From: Pseudoalteromonas fuliginea | Lineage (GTDB): Bacteria > Pseudomonadota > Gammaproteobacteria > Enterobacterales > Alteromonadaceae | NCBI RefSeq assembly: GCF_000690055.1 | Contig: NZ_JJNZ01000043.1 | Coordinates: 1-64,000, forward strand | Direction: 5' to 3' | Length of the DNA: 64,000 bases | Part shown: piece after piece, positions 1 to 7,700 of the stretch | How the letters are laid out: each line of letters opens with the position of its first letter | Numbering within the stretch: the first letter of the stretch is position 1 | Made by a program: the position numbers and the translations under genes | Notes under the pieces: generated by a model | Seen by the model: the letters and a program-made list of their open reading frames with translations, nothing else | Databases searched by the model: none | Told to the model about the DNA's origin: nothing

Positions 1-50
1 ATGCGCAGTACAGCCTACCTTGAAAAGGTACTGAACGCATAGACTTTTTT
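1..50 (+). terminator. Hairpin and T-tract ending an upstream gene
   Basis: Positions 1-11 (ATGCGCAGTAC) pair with 28-40 (GTACTG, a 2-nt bulge, then CGCAT), and the run of six T at 45-50 follows. This resembles an intrinsic terminator of a gene lying before the window. Confidence 0.55.
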
Positions 51-86
51 CATGCTCTTGCCCTGATAATTAATGACCTACAAACC

Positions 87-115
87 TGCATTTAAAAATA
101 CTTAAATGGTATAAT
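87..115 (+). promoter_or_regulatory. Sigma-70-like promoter for the ABC exporter
   Basis: A perfect -10 box TATAAT lies at 110-115. The hexamer 17 bp upstream (TGCATT, 87-92) is a weak -35 box. The ABC exporter ATG is 33 bp downstream of the -10. Confidence 0.5.
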
Positions 116-147
116 ACTCGCCATTATTTGCCATTTAAGTTTTTAAA

Positions 148-1995
148 ATGTATCGATTATTTGAAAAAATGACAAAAGCATTTCCTGAGGACCAACCCAC
201 TCAGCCGCCTTCTACTTTATTTGCTTTTTGTCGCCACTACACCAAAGGAATGGAGCTGTCGCTACTACTTATGTCAATCAGCGCCGCCATGCTTGCTATT
301 TTAGAGGTTTCTCTATTTAGCTACATGGGCCAACTTGTCGATTGGTTAACGGCTTACACTCCCGAAACTTTGTTTATAGAGCAAAAGTCTGAACTTATTA
401 AAATGGCTGTTATGCTGTTATTAGTATTGCCCATCGTCGTATTTTTTCATTCTGCTATTTTACACCAAGCATTACTGGGCAATTACCCTATGTCTATCCG
501 CTGGTTAGCGCATCGTTATTTGCTGCGCCAAAGTGTTAGCTTTTATCAAAATGAATTTGCAGGAAGAATAGCCACTAAAGTACTGCAAACTTCTTTAGCC
601 GTTCGCGAAACAGTGACTAAACTACTCGATGTATTAATGTATATCGTGGTTTATTTTGGCTCTATGGTATTTTTAGTTGCCGAAGCCGATTGGCGCTTAA
701 TGATCCCTTTATTAGTTTGGTTAGCTTTATACATCTGCGTGCAGCTTTATTTTGTACCCCGCCTTAAAAAAATTGCCAGCTCACAAGCCGATGCGCGCTC
801 AGAAATGACTGGTCGTATTGTTGATAGCTACACTAATATTTCTACCATTAAATTGTTTTCGTATACCCAACGTGAAGAGCAGTACGCAAAACAAAGCATG
901 GATGTATTTTTACAGCCCGTGTACAAGCAAATGCGCTTAGTAACCAGCTTAAACTTTGTTATTCAAAGCTTAAATTATCTATTAGTATTTTCGGTTGCCG
1001 CTGTATCACTTTATTTATGGTCGCTTAGCGCAATTAGCGCCGGAGCCATTGCAGTTGCTGTTAGCTTAGCGCTTAGATTAAACGGTATGGCGCAGTGGAT
1101 CATGTGGGAAATAAGCAGCTTATTTGAAAACATTGGCACCGTAGCCGATGGTATGAAAACACTGTCAAACCCTATCGAAGTTGCCGATAAACCAAACGCC
1201 GATACACTTAACGTAAGCCAAGGCGCCATTGAGTTTAACAACGTACACTTTAACTACGGTAAAGCGTCAAACGAAACTAATCGAAGCCCAGTAATGAACG
1301 GTTTAAACTTAAATATTAAACCTGGCGAAAAAATTGGTTTAGTCGGTCGCTCTGGCGCGGGTAAATCAACACTTGTTAACTTATTACTGCGCTTTTACGA
1401 TACAGACTCAGGAACAATAAAAATTGATGGGCAAAACATCACAGACGTAAGCCAAGAAAGCCTACGCCGATATATAGCCATGGTAACGCAAGATACCTCC
1501 TTGCTTCATCGCTCAGTAAAAGACAACATTTTGTACGGTCGCCCCGATGCAACCCACGATGAAATGCTCAACGCCACCAAACAAGCTAAAGCACTTGAGT
1601 TTATAAATGACTTAGTCGACAGCAAAGGCAATAAAGGCTTTGATGCACAGGTGGGCGAACGCGGTGTTACGCTTTCGGGCGGTCAACGCCAACGTATTGC
1701 TATTGCACGTGTGCTACTTAAAAATGCCCCCATACTTATACTCGACGAAGCCACCAGCGCACTCGACTCTGAAGTAGAAGCTGCAATTCAGGCAAGTCTT
1801 GATGATTTAATGACAGGCAAAACAGTTATTGCCATAGCGCATAGGCTCTCAACCATTGCGCAAATGGATAGATTAATTGTACTCGATGATGGGGGCGTGG
1901 TTGAACAAGGCACTCACGAGGAACTAATCGCTAAAGCCGGAATTTACGCTGCACTTTGGACTCACCAAACTGGCGGATTTATAGGAGTAGATTGA
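148..1995 (+). CDS. ABC transporter, fused permease and ATP-binding protein (MsbA-like exporter)
   Basis: This half-transporter should act as an inner-membrane homodimer exporting an unknown substrate with ATP. The first 330 residues or so hold about six hydrophobic segments. The C-terminal nucleotide-binding domain has Walker A (GRSGAGKST, about residues 399-407), the signature LSGGQRQR (about 508-515), Walker B ILILDEATSALD (about 528) and the switch histidine in IAHRLST. Its 615 residues fit a type IV ABC exporter. A clean TATAAT precedes it and a hairpin terminator follows, so it looks monocistronic. The fold is certain. The substrate (lipid, peptide or drug) cannot be read from the sequence. 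Confidence 0.9.
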   Translation: MYRLFEKMTKAFPEDQPTQPPSTLFAFCRHYTKGMELSLLLMSISAAMLAILEVSLFSYMGQLVDWLTAYTPETLFIEQKSELIKMAVMLLLVLPIVVFFHSAILHQALLGNYPMSIRWLAHRYLLRQSVSFYQNEFAGRIATKVLQTSLAVRETVTKLLDVLMYIVVYFGSMVFLVAEADWRLMIPLLVWLALYICVQLYFVPRLKKIASSQADARSEMTGRIVDSYTNISTIKLFSYTQREEQYAKQSMDVFLQPVYKQMRLVTSLNFVIQSLNYLLVFSVAAVSLYLWSLSAISAGAIAVAVSLALRLNGMAQWIMWEISSLFENIGTVADGMKTLSNPIEVADKPNADTLNVSQGAIEFNNVHFNYGKASNETNRSPVMNGLNLNIKPGEKIGLVGRSGAGKSTLVNLLLRFYDTDSGTIKIDGQNITDVSQESLRRYIAMVTQDTSLLHRSVKDNILYGRPDATHDEMLNATKQAKALEFINDLVDSKGNKGFDAQVGERGVTLSGGQRQRIAIARVLLKNAPILILDEATSALDSEVEAAIQASLDDLMTGKTVIAIAHRLSTIAQMDRLIVLDDGGVVEQGTHEELIAKAGIYAALWTHQTGGFIGVD

Positions 1996-2046
1996 TCATA
2001 TAAGACCCTAGATATTAGCCTTTATTTTGATGCAACTAAAAACATA

Positions 2047-2078
2047 AAAGCGAAGCTGCTTACAAGGCTCTTCGCTTT
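2047..2078 (+). terminator. Intrinsic terminator of the ABC exporter gene
   Basis: AAAGCGAAG (2047-2055) and CTTCGCTTT (2070-2078) form a perfect 9-bp stem 50 bp after the stop codon, followed by an AT-rich run with TTTTTTG. Confidence 0.75.
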
Positions 2079-2415
2079 AAATGTAAATTTTTTGTTTCAT
2101 GAAACATTTGTCTAAATATTAGTGTCGTTCACTGCTTTGTAAAACGTTCATTCACTTCATATTTCTAATTGTTAAAATATTAATAACTCAACGTCCCTAG
2201 CATAGCTCTTTACTATAGATTTAAATAAAAATTGTAAAAATAAATTATTTTTCAATTTATACATCAAGTTATAAAAACAATCCAACCTTGCTTCATTAAA
2301 AATATTTCTCTAGTTCCAATATTAGGTATTTATTAGCAGTAGTAATATCTCTATTTTGATAAAAGTTAAACTGATTGATACAGAAAAAAACATCTCGCCT
2401 AAGCAAAAAAACAAT

Positions 2416-2474
2416 GTTAACAGGTGTAATTTAATTGTTAACAAAATAAATATTTAATTATCTATTGTTAACAA
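2416..2474. promoter_or_regulatory. Cluster of three phased GTTAAC palindromes
   Basis: GTTAAC occurs at 2416-2421, 2437-2442 and 2467-2472. The last two are embedded in the perfect 10-bp palindrome TTGTTAACAA (2435-2444, 2465-2474). Centre spacings of 21 and 30 bp are close to two and three helical turns, so they could bind a dimeric regulator on one DNA face. The binding protein is unknown. Confidence 0.4.
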
Positions 2475-2569
2475 TGTGTAATTGTGTAAATATTAAACAG
2501 TTGCTTTGGTGTTACTTTAAAATCAGTACAACAAAGTTACATTACACACTATTTCACTTTTATTAAAAC

Positions 2570-2629
2570 GTATCCATGTCGGTGTGCTTATGCTGGTATT
2601 TTCATAAGCTTGAGTTTGAATATGGATAC
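2570..2629. promoter_or_regulatory. Nested inverted repeats upstream of the GH16 gene
   Basis: The outer arms GTATCCAT (2570-2577) and ATGGATAC (2622-2629) enclose the inner arms GCTTATG (2586-2592) and CATAAGC (2603-2609). All arms match perfectly. The structure lies 130-190 bp upstream of the GH16 start and could be two operator dyads or a cruciform/hairpin. Confidence 0.35.
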
Positions 2630-2760
2630 AAATAATAGAAGGTACACACAAAAGAGATTGTTTCATCTAGGGCCTGTTTATCTTTCGATGATTAAATTCA
2701 CAAAAGTCACTCGCACTAGTTAAAGAAGCATATCTACATTAATTTGCATGGAGATTTTAT

Positions 2761-3633
2761 ATGAATATATTAAAACTACTATCCTGTTCTACTTGCGCAA
2801 TACTCTGCACAGCAACACATGCTGCAGATTGGGACGCATATAGTATTCCGGCTTCTGCTGGATCAGGTAAAACATGGCAATTACAAACTGTTTCCGACCA
2901 ATTTAACTACCAAGCCGGTACTTCAAATAAACCGGCAGCATTTACCAATCGTTGGAATGCTTCGTATATTAATGCTTGGCTTGGGCCTGGTGATACTGAA
3001 TTCAGTTCAGGTCATTCCTACACTACTGGTGGTGCGTTAGGCCTTCAGGCAACTGAAAAAGCAGGAACAAATAAAGTGCTTGCAGGAATTGTTTCTTCAA
3101 AAGCAACTTTTACATACCCACTTTATCTTGAGGCAATGGTAAAACCGAGTAATAACACTATGGCTAATGCCGTATGGATGCTGAGCTCTGATTCAACTCA
3201 AGAAATTGATGCAATGGAGTCCTACGGCAGTGATCGTGTAGGGCAAGAGTGGTTTGACCAACGTATGCACGTAAGTCACCATGTTTTTATACGTGAGCCA
3301 TTTCAAGATTACCAACCAAAAGATGCAGGCGCATGGGTATACAATAGCGGTGAAACATACCGAAATAAATTTCGTCGCTACGGTGTACATTGGAAGGACG
3401 CATGGAACCTAGATTACTATATTGATGGTGTATTAGTTCGCAGCGTTTCGGGTCCGAATATAATTGATCCTGAAGGCTATACAGGCGGCACAGGGCTAAA
3501 TAAACCAATGCACATCATTTTAGATATGGAACATCAGCCTTGGCGTGATGTAAAACCGAATTCAACCGAGCTAGCGGATTCAAACAAAAGTATATTTTGG
3601 ATTGATTGGGTACGTGTTTACAAAGCAAACTAA
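2761..3633 (+). CDS. Secreted GH16 glycoside hydrolase, beta-agarase/beta-porphyranase type
   Basis: The 290-residue protein should cut beta-1,4 bonds of agar-type red-algal galactans outside the cell. A signal peptide ends near residue 21 (ATHA). The GH16 catalytic motif EIDAME gives nucleophile E148, assisting D150 and acid/base E153. The stretches MHVSHHVFIREPFQDYQPKD and, near the C-terminus, DWVRVYK match the agarase/porphyranase subgroup as I remember it from Zobellia AgaA. It consists of one catalytic domain without a carbohydrate-binding module. An AGATTT purine run precedes the ATG. Agarase versus porphyranase cannot be settled by eye. It is preceded by a complex regulatory region and followed on the opposite strand by a helical-repeat protein, an arrangement echoed next to cgkA. 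Confidence 0.85.
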   Translation: MNILKLLSCSTCAILCTATHAADWDAYSIPASAGSGKTWQLQTVSDQFNYQAGTSNKPAAFTNRWNASYINAWLGPGDTEFSSGHSYTTGGALGLQATEKAGTNKVLAGIVSSKATFTYPLYLEAMVKPSNNTMANAVWMLSSDSTQEIDAMESYGSDRVGQEWFDQRMHVSHHVFIREPFQDYQPKDAGAWVYNSGETYRNKFRRYGVHWKDAWNLDYYIDGVLVRSVSGPNIIDPEGYTGGTGLNKPMHIILDMEHQPWRDVKPNSTELADSNKSIFWIDWVRVYKAN

Positions 3634-3718
3634 GTCATTCTAAAATATTTGTAATACTAGGTTTTATTACTTCTCGTTATACGACACGGAGCAATAAAAT
3701 TTAAGCTCCCCAAAACTA

Positions 3719-3747
3719 CTTAATGCGGCTATTAAAGCCGCATTAAG
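3719..3747. terminator. Hairpin after the GH16 gene
   Basis: CTTAATGCGGC (3719-3729) and GCCGCATTAAG (3737-3747) form a perfect 11-bp stem with a 7-nt loop. The T-tract is poor (TATAATTAATC), so termination is probable but not assured. Confidence 0.6.
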
Positions 3748-3894
3748 TATAATTAATCTCAAAAAATAAATACATCACCACCTCTCTATTTAATTAAAAA
3801 TAAAAATCGGCATCTACTATTATCTTCATAAAAATAAATTTGTTCATAAATACTTTGTCGGCTTAATAATTAAGCTAACAAGCTTTATGTTGCT

Positions 3895-4158
3895 AGCAGC
3901 GCTTGCTGATCTTTGAGGATTAAATTTGTTCAACTCAGGGGGAATTTAATTGCAGCGCGAGATTTGTAATCTAGTGGGCTCGGTAACTGCTGCTGCGTCC
4001 TACTCACTCCTTACCTCCTACCTATAACAGGCAACGATGAAAGAAACCGAGGGCAGCGCGTGTGTTCTTTATGTATAGTTGTCACCTATTGGGGAATAGC
4101 CACACTACATAGGCTCTGCCTTGCCTAAATACCAAACGCACTGCTGTAAATTTAACCT
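3895..4158. repeat. Dispersed intergenic repeat, copy A
   Basis: Two blocks recur at 55470-55772. The first includes GATTTGTAATCTAGTGGGCT followed by CGGTAACTGCTGCTGCGT. The second runs from GGGAATAGCCACACTACA through GGCTCTGC to TGCTGTAAATTTAACCTC. Identity looks to be around 80 percent. A shorter relative lies at 5610-5725. No ORF is evident, so it is a non-coding, possibly MITE-like repeat. Confidence 0.55.
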
Positions 4159-4175
4159 CAAAAGATAAGCAGGCG

Positions 4176-5567
4176 CTAGTGCGTATCAGCGTTATAAAAT
4201 TTTATTTTCGCTTGATCTATTTCACTCGATGACAATCTTAATGTTTCGTATAATAATTCAAAATCAAAATCATCTTGTCCGTAAACAAATTTTAATATTG
4301 ATTCTATTAATAACATTCGCTCATCTTGATCCGATATATCATTAGCAAGCTCTGTAGCAAAAGGTAAATCACGTTCAATAGATTTTTCGCCAACAATACG
4401 TTTTGCATAACTAGCTTCATTACTCGGCATTAATGACTTCAGCCAATCACGTGCCATATCAGGATCATTTTCAATTAAACGAGAGCCAATATTGCTCATT
4501 ACCCATTTTTTAGCAGAAACTGGCAGTGTGGGCGCTAAATCAATCAACATACCTAATTTATTATAAGGTATATCAATACTAAGGTTATTTAATAGCTTAT
4601 CACGGAAAAAAGGATCTTCTTGCGCTAATGCCACGTCAAACGAACGACCTATATATTCCTCGTTAGTCGCCATATATTTCAGTAGTTGCACTATTCCTAT
4701 ATGCCTACTTGCTTCATCTTCAATACTATTAACCCAGTTCAAAGACTGTTCTAAATTTTCTGAAGCGAGTTTTTTTGTGTAAAATTTAATGGTCTCAAAT
4801 TTTAATTGAGAGTTAGGCAATTCTGAAATTATATTTTCAGCATCATTTGGTTGCTGCTGTATTAATTGCATCAAAACAAAACCCATTAAATGCGCATACA
4901 TATCTGGGCGTGGCTGTTGGCTAAACCACTCCATCACTGCGCCAGCATTTTTTCTACTCCATTGATTTAACAGTTTATCAATCACACCAGATTTAACGGC
5001 AGGGCTCAAAGAAAATCTTACGTCTTCAATGGCTGTAATGGGGCTCTCATCCATAAGCGAAGAGTATGCAACAGTGATTAAATCAACTTGAGTGCTATTA
5101 TCAAATCCTTTATTTTGAATCCACTCAGACAAATTTTGTAGATCATATTGACCAATGACAGGAATAACACTATTTAGTAAGCGATTACGCATTATGGTAT
5201 CCAGCCCAAGCATATGCTCTAAGGCTGATGGCCAATTTACCTTAATCCATGCCAAATAAAGAGGTTGCGTTGTTGCAAGTTTAATCTCTACCGTTTCATC
5301 ACGTAATTCAATAAGAAGTAGTTCAATACAAATAGAAAACTCATCATTGACTTTCATATCGCTTAATTTCGTATCACAGCTATCAAACACAACTCCCAAG
5401 TGCTGATCCGCCTTAGTTGAAACAAAGCGTGTTGTCTCTAAAGTAACTTCACTTTCGGGTGAGTCATCAGTATCAGAGGCATCTGGACTTAGCAAAAAAA
5501 ACTCGGCACGTAGATAAAAAACAAATAGTGCGGCAATCGACAAAGCTAAAACTATTTTAATTTTAAT
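4176..5567 (-). CDS. Membrane-anchored helical-repeat protein of unknown function (paralogue of 55918-56871)
   Basis: I do not recognise a named family. An N-terminal hydrophobic anchor (KIKIVLALSIAALFVFYL) is followed by an acidic linker and a long alpha-helical region with recurring tryptophan motifs (ESLNWVNSIEDE, AVMEWFSQQ, MARDWLKSL), suggesting TPR/HEAT-like repeats on the periplasmic side. The start is unusual. The nearest accepted start codon (TTG at 5543) would cut the anchor, whereas a strong AGGAGG (5573-5578) sits 5 nt before an ATT codon at 5567, in frame and keeping the anchor whole. I extended the gene there. It lies between two dispersed repeats and opposite the GH16 gene, and its paralogue directly follows cgkA, so a link to polysaccharide use is possible but unproven. 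Confidence 0.65.
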   Translation of the reverse strand: MKIKIVLALSIAALFVFYLRAEFFLLSPDASDTDDSPESEVTLETTRFVSTKADQHLGVVFDSCDTKLSDMKVNDEFSICIELLLIELRDETVEIKLATTQPLYLAWIKVNWPSALEHMLGLDTIMRNRLLNSVIPVIGQYDLQNLSEWIQNKGFDNSTQVDLITVAYSSLMDESPITAIEDVRFSLSPAVKSGVIDKLLNQWSRKNAGAVMEWFSQQPRPDMYAHLMGFVLMQLIQQQPNDAENIISELPNSQLKFETIKFYTKKLASENLEQSLNWVNSIEDEASRHIGIVQLLKYMATNEEYIGRSFDVALAQEDPFFRDKLLNNLSIDIPYNKLGMLIDLAPTLPVSAKKWVMSNIGSRLIENDPDMARDWLKSLMPSNEASYAKRIVGEKSIERDLPFATELANDISDQDERMLLIESILKFVYGQDDFDFELLYETLRLSSSEIDQAKIKFYNADTH

Positions 5568-5609
5568 AAGTGCCTCCTTATACCAATTTTAATACCGTAA
5601 ATAATACGT

Positions 5610-5725
5610 TTTATGCAGGCCCTGTTCACCTCTTTGGATTAAATTTGCTCTATCTGAGACGATTTAACCACGTCGTAAGATTTGTAACCTCGCGGGCTAA
5701 GTAAAAACCAAACAGCAAATTGCCT
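5610..5725. repeat. Dispersed intergenic repeat, shortened copy C
   Basis: GGATTAAATTTGCTC followed by AGATTTGTAACCTCGCGGGCT and TAAAAACCAAACAGCAAATT resembles parts of the repeats at 3895 and 55470, with the middle missing. Together with copy A it brackets the helical-repeat gene. The rest of 5568-6002 is AT-rich with nothing else I can identify before the terminator at 5924. Confidence 0.45.
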
Positions 5726-5923
5726 GGATAATACTTAAAGGTAGTGTAAATAATTTACTAGATAGTTAGATATTGCCTGCCTATTTATCACGCGTCAATT
5801 AATATAATAAATACATTAAATTAACACCAAAGACACATAAACAGAGGTAAATAAAATTTAATCAAAATGCTCACGGTTAAAAATAGCCCTATCATTTTAA
5901 TGAGACCCACTCCCTTTACAAAA

Positions 5924-5955
5924 AAAGCGAAGTAATTATAAAATCACTTCGCTTT
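5924..5955 (-). terminator. Intrinsic terminator of the MAPEG gene
   Basis: AAAGCGAAGT (5924-5933) pairs with ACTTCGCTTT (5946-5955). On the minus strand the stem ends in a run of seven T, 50 bp after the MAPEG stop. Confidence 0.75.
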
Positions 5956-6002
5956 CATTATAAATATTGTGATGAACAATATTTATTACTTTAATAGATA
6001 AG

Positions 6003-6422
6003 CTATACAATTAACCTCAAACCAATCATCACTAGCATAACCACATTTGCAATCACACCAATTAAGAAGAAGTAACTACGCGGGCTTGGGTTTTTCTCTG
6101 TTGCTATAGCGTAGTACAGTACCATGTGAATTAAACGCGCAATTAAGTACACCCAAATACACATTGCAAATATTGGGCTTTGGTAATTAATTACAAATGC
6201 AAATAACACAGTACCTATAAATAATGCGCTGTTTTCAAGCGTATTATGAAATGTACGATGCGCCCTGAATATAAAGCTGTCGTGCGATAAATCTTCATCA
6301 ATTTTACCTGGCACCGCATTAGGCTCTTTTGCTTTACTAAACGTAGCCACTGCCCATTGTACAACCAACATAATTAAATACAGGTAAAACGCTAAGTAAG
6401 CCGAAAGTGTAACTTCAGTCAT
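6003..6422 (-). CDS. MAPEG-family membrane protein
   Basis: This is a small inner-membrane protein of the MAPEG superfamily (membrane-associated proteins in eicosanoid and glutathione metabolism). Its role in marine bacteria is usually unknown. It has 139 residues with four hydrophobic helices and the family stretch RAHRTFHNTLENSALF between helices one and two. I chose the ATG at 6422 because AGGG lies about 8 nt upstream. The open frame extends to 6479 but that segment is hydrophilic and lacks a ribosome binding site. It stands alone with its own terminator. Confidence 0.8.
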   Translation of the reverse strand: MTEVTLSAYLAFYLYLIMLVVQWAVATFSKAKEPNAVPGKIDEDLSHDSFIFRAHRTFHNTLENSALFIGTVLFAFVINYQSPIFAMCIWVYLIARLIHMVLYYAIATEKNPSPRSYFFLIGVIANVVMLVMIGLRLIV

Positions 6423-6576
6423 TATTAAATCCCTTATTGTGTTTTTAATTGGTATTATCCAGCAAGTTTTAGGCCGCACTTAGTTTGTTGATAAATATAA
6501 GTTTAATTTAGTAAAACTATTTATGAATGTAAGTAATTCCACCTTTTTATAAAAATTACCGACTAGATAAACCTTA

Positions 6577-7698
6577 TTATCCAAACGCGACTGATTTACG
6601 AAACCGCGATAATGCAAATATAAAAAATACACTGCCGATTACGAATAAAGCCAAAAAGTAAGGCCAAACTACATCCCACCCCGCTCCTCTATATAAGATG
6701 GCTTGAGCAAACTTTACAAAATGAGTCGTAGGTGCAAATAACATAATATTTTGTACTATATCAGGCATGCTTTCGCGAGGGGTAACCCCGCCCGACAACA
6801 TTTGCAATGGCAATAATATAAGGATCATCAGTAAGCCTAATTGCGGCATGGTACGCGCCTGCGTTCCTAATAATATTCCCAATGATGTTGTCGCAAATAA
6901 ATGAATGGCGGCGCCCAATAAAAACAACGCTGCTGAGCCATGAATAGGCACTTGTAAAAAGCCTTCAATTACAATAAAAAGTGAAAAAGTGGTCAGTAAT
7001 AAAATAACTAAACCATTGGCCCAAATTTTAGCAATTACAATTTCAAATGGCGTTAATGGCATTACTAATAAATGCTCCAGCGTACCGTGTTCACGCTCAC
7101 GTATCACCGCAGCTCCGGTTAAAATAATCGAAATCATGGTAATAACGTTCATTAATTCCATCACACTGCCAAACCACACACTGGTCATATTGGGATTAAA
7201 CATTATGTGCGCCGATTGCTTAATAGGCAGTGTGTATACCGTTCGATAGCCTTGAACAAATTCATTAATTTCAGCACTAATAATTGTTTGAATATAATTA
7301 TCACCAATAAATGCTTGCGACATACGTGTGGCGTCTATATTCACTTGTAATGTAGGTTGCTTACCTGCAAGAACGTCACGCTCAAAGTGTGGCGGAATAT
7401 TTAGCACAAAGGTATAACTTCCGTTATCAAGCGAAGGATCCACTGCACTTAACGCAATAACGTCAGGCGTTTTAAAGTAAGGGTCGTAAAATGCATTAAT
7501 TATACGCTTAGATAGTTGTGATTGATCGCCGTCAACAACTGCAATAGGTGCATTATTTAACTCAATGGAAGTTGCCGAAGACACAACATAAATTAATCCT
7601 GTAAAAGCAAAAAACACAAATAATAACAGCACTTTATCGCGCCATAAGCTACGCAGTTCTTTGATACCTAAATTAAGAATATTACTAAGGCATTGCAT
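6577..7698 (-). CDS. ABC-2 type permease (YhhJ-like)
   Basis: This membrane component of an ABC-2 export system has 373 residues: an N-terminal helix (about 24-42), a periplasmic domain of some 130 residues and five or six C-terminal helices. The segment containing REREHGTLEHLLVMPLTP is the coupling region typical of ABC-2 permeases. It is the last gene of a three-gene operon with the double-ATPase/permease protein 2 bp upstream and the HlyD-type adaptor before that. This matches the yhiI-rbbA-yhhJ arrangement of enterobacteria. The substrate is unknown; multidrug or toxic-compound efflux is a common inference. Confidence 0.85.
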   Translation of the reverse strand: MQCLSNILNLGIKELRSLWRDKVLLLFVFFAFTGLIYVVSSATSIELNNAPIAVVDGDQSQLSKRIINAFYDPYFKTPDVIALSAVDPSLDNGSYTFVLNIPPHFERDVLAGKQPTLQVNIDATRMSQAFIGDNYIQTIISAEINEFVQGYRTVYTLPIKQSAHIMFNPNMTSVWFGSVMELMNVITMISIILTGAAVIREREHGTLEHLLVMPLTPFEIVIAKIWANGLVILLLTTFSLFIVIEGFLQVPIHGSAALFLLGAAIHLFATTSLGILLGTQARTMPQLGLLMILILLPLQMLSGGVTPRESMPDIVQNIMLFAPTTHFVKFAQAILYRGAGWDVVWPYFLALFVIGSVFFIFALSRFRKSVAFG

Positions 7699-7700
7699 GG

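Larger units (their letters stand above)
2079..2760. other. Long AT-rich intergenic region before the GH16 gene
   Basis: About 680 bp without a convincing ORF. It contains three GTTAAC palindromes (2416-2474), a nested inverted repeat (2570-2629) and, near 2671-2697, a segment (GGCCTGTTTATCTTTCGATG then ATTAAA) resembling the start of the dispersed repeat at 5610. It is probably the regulatory region of the polysaccharidase gene. Confidence 0.5.
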
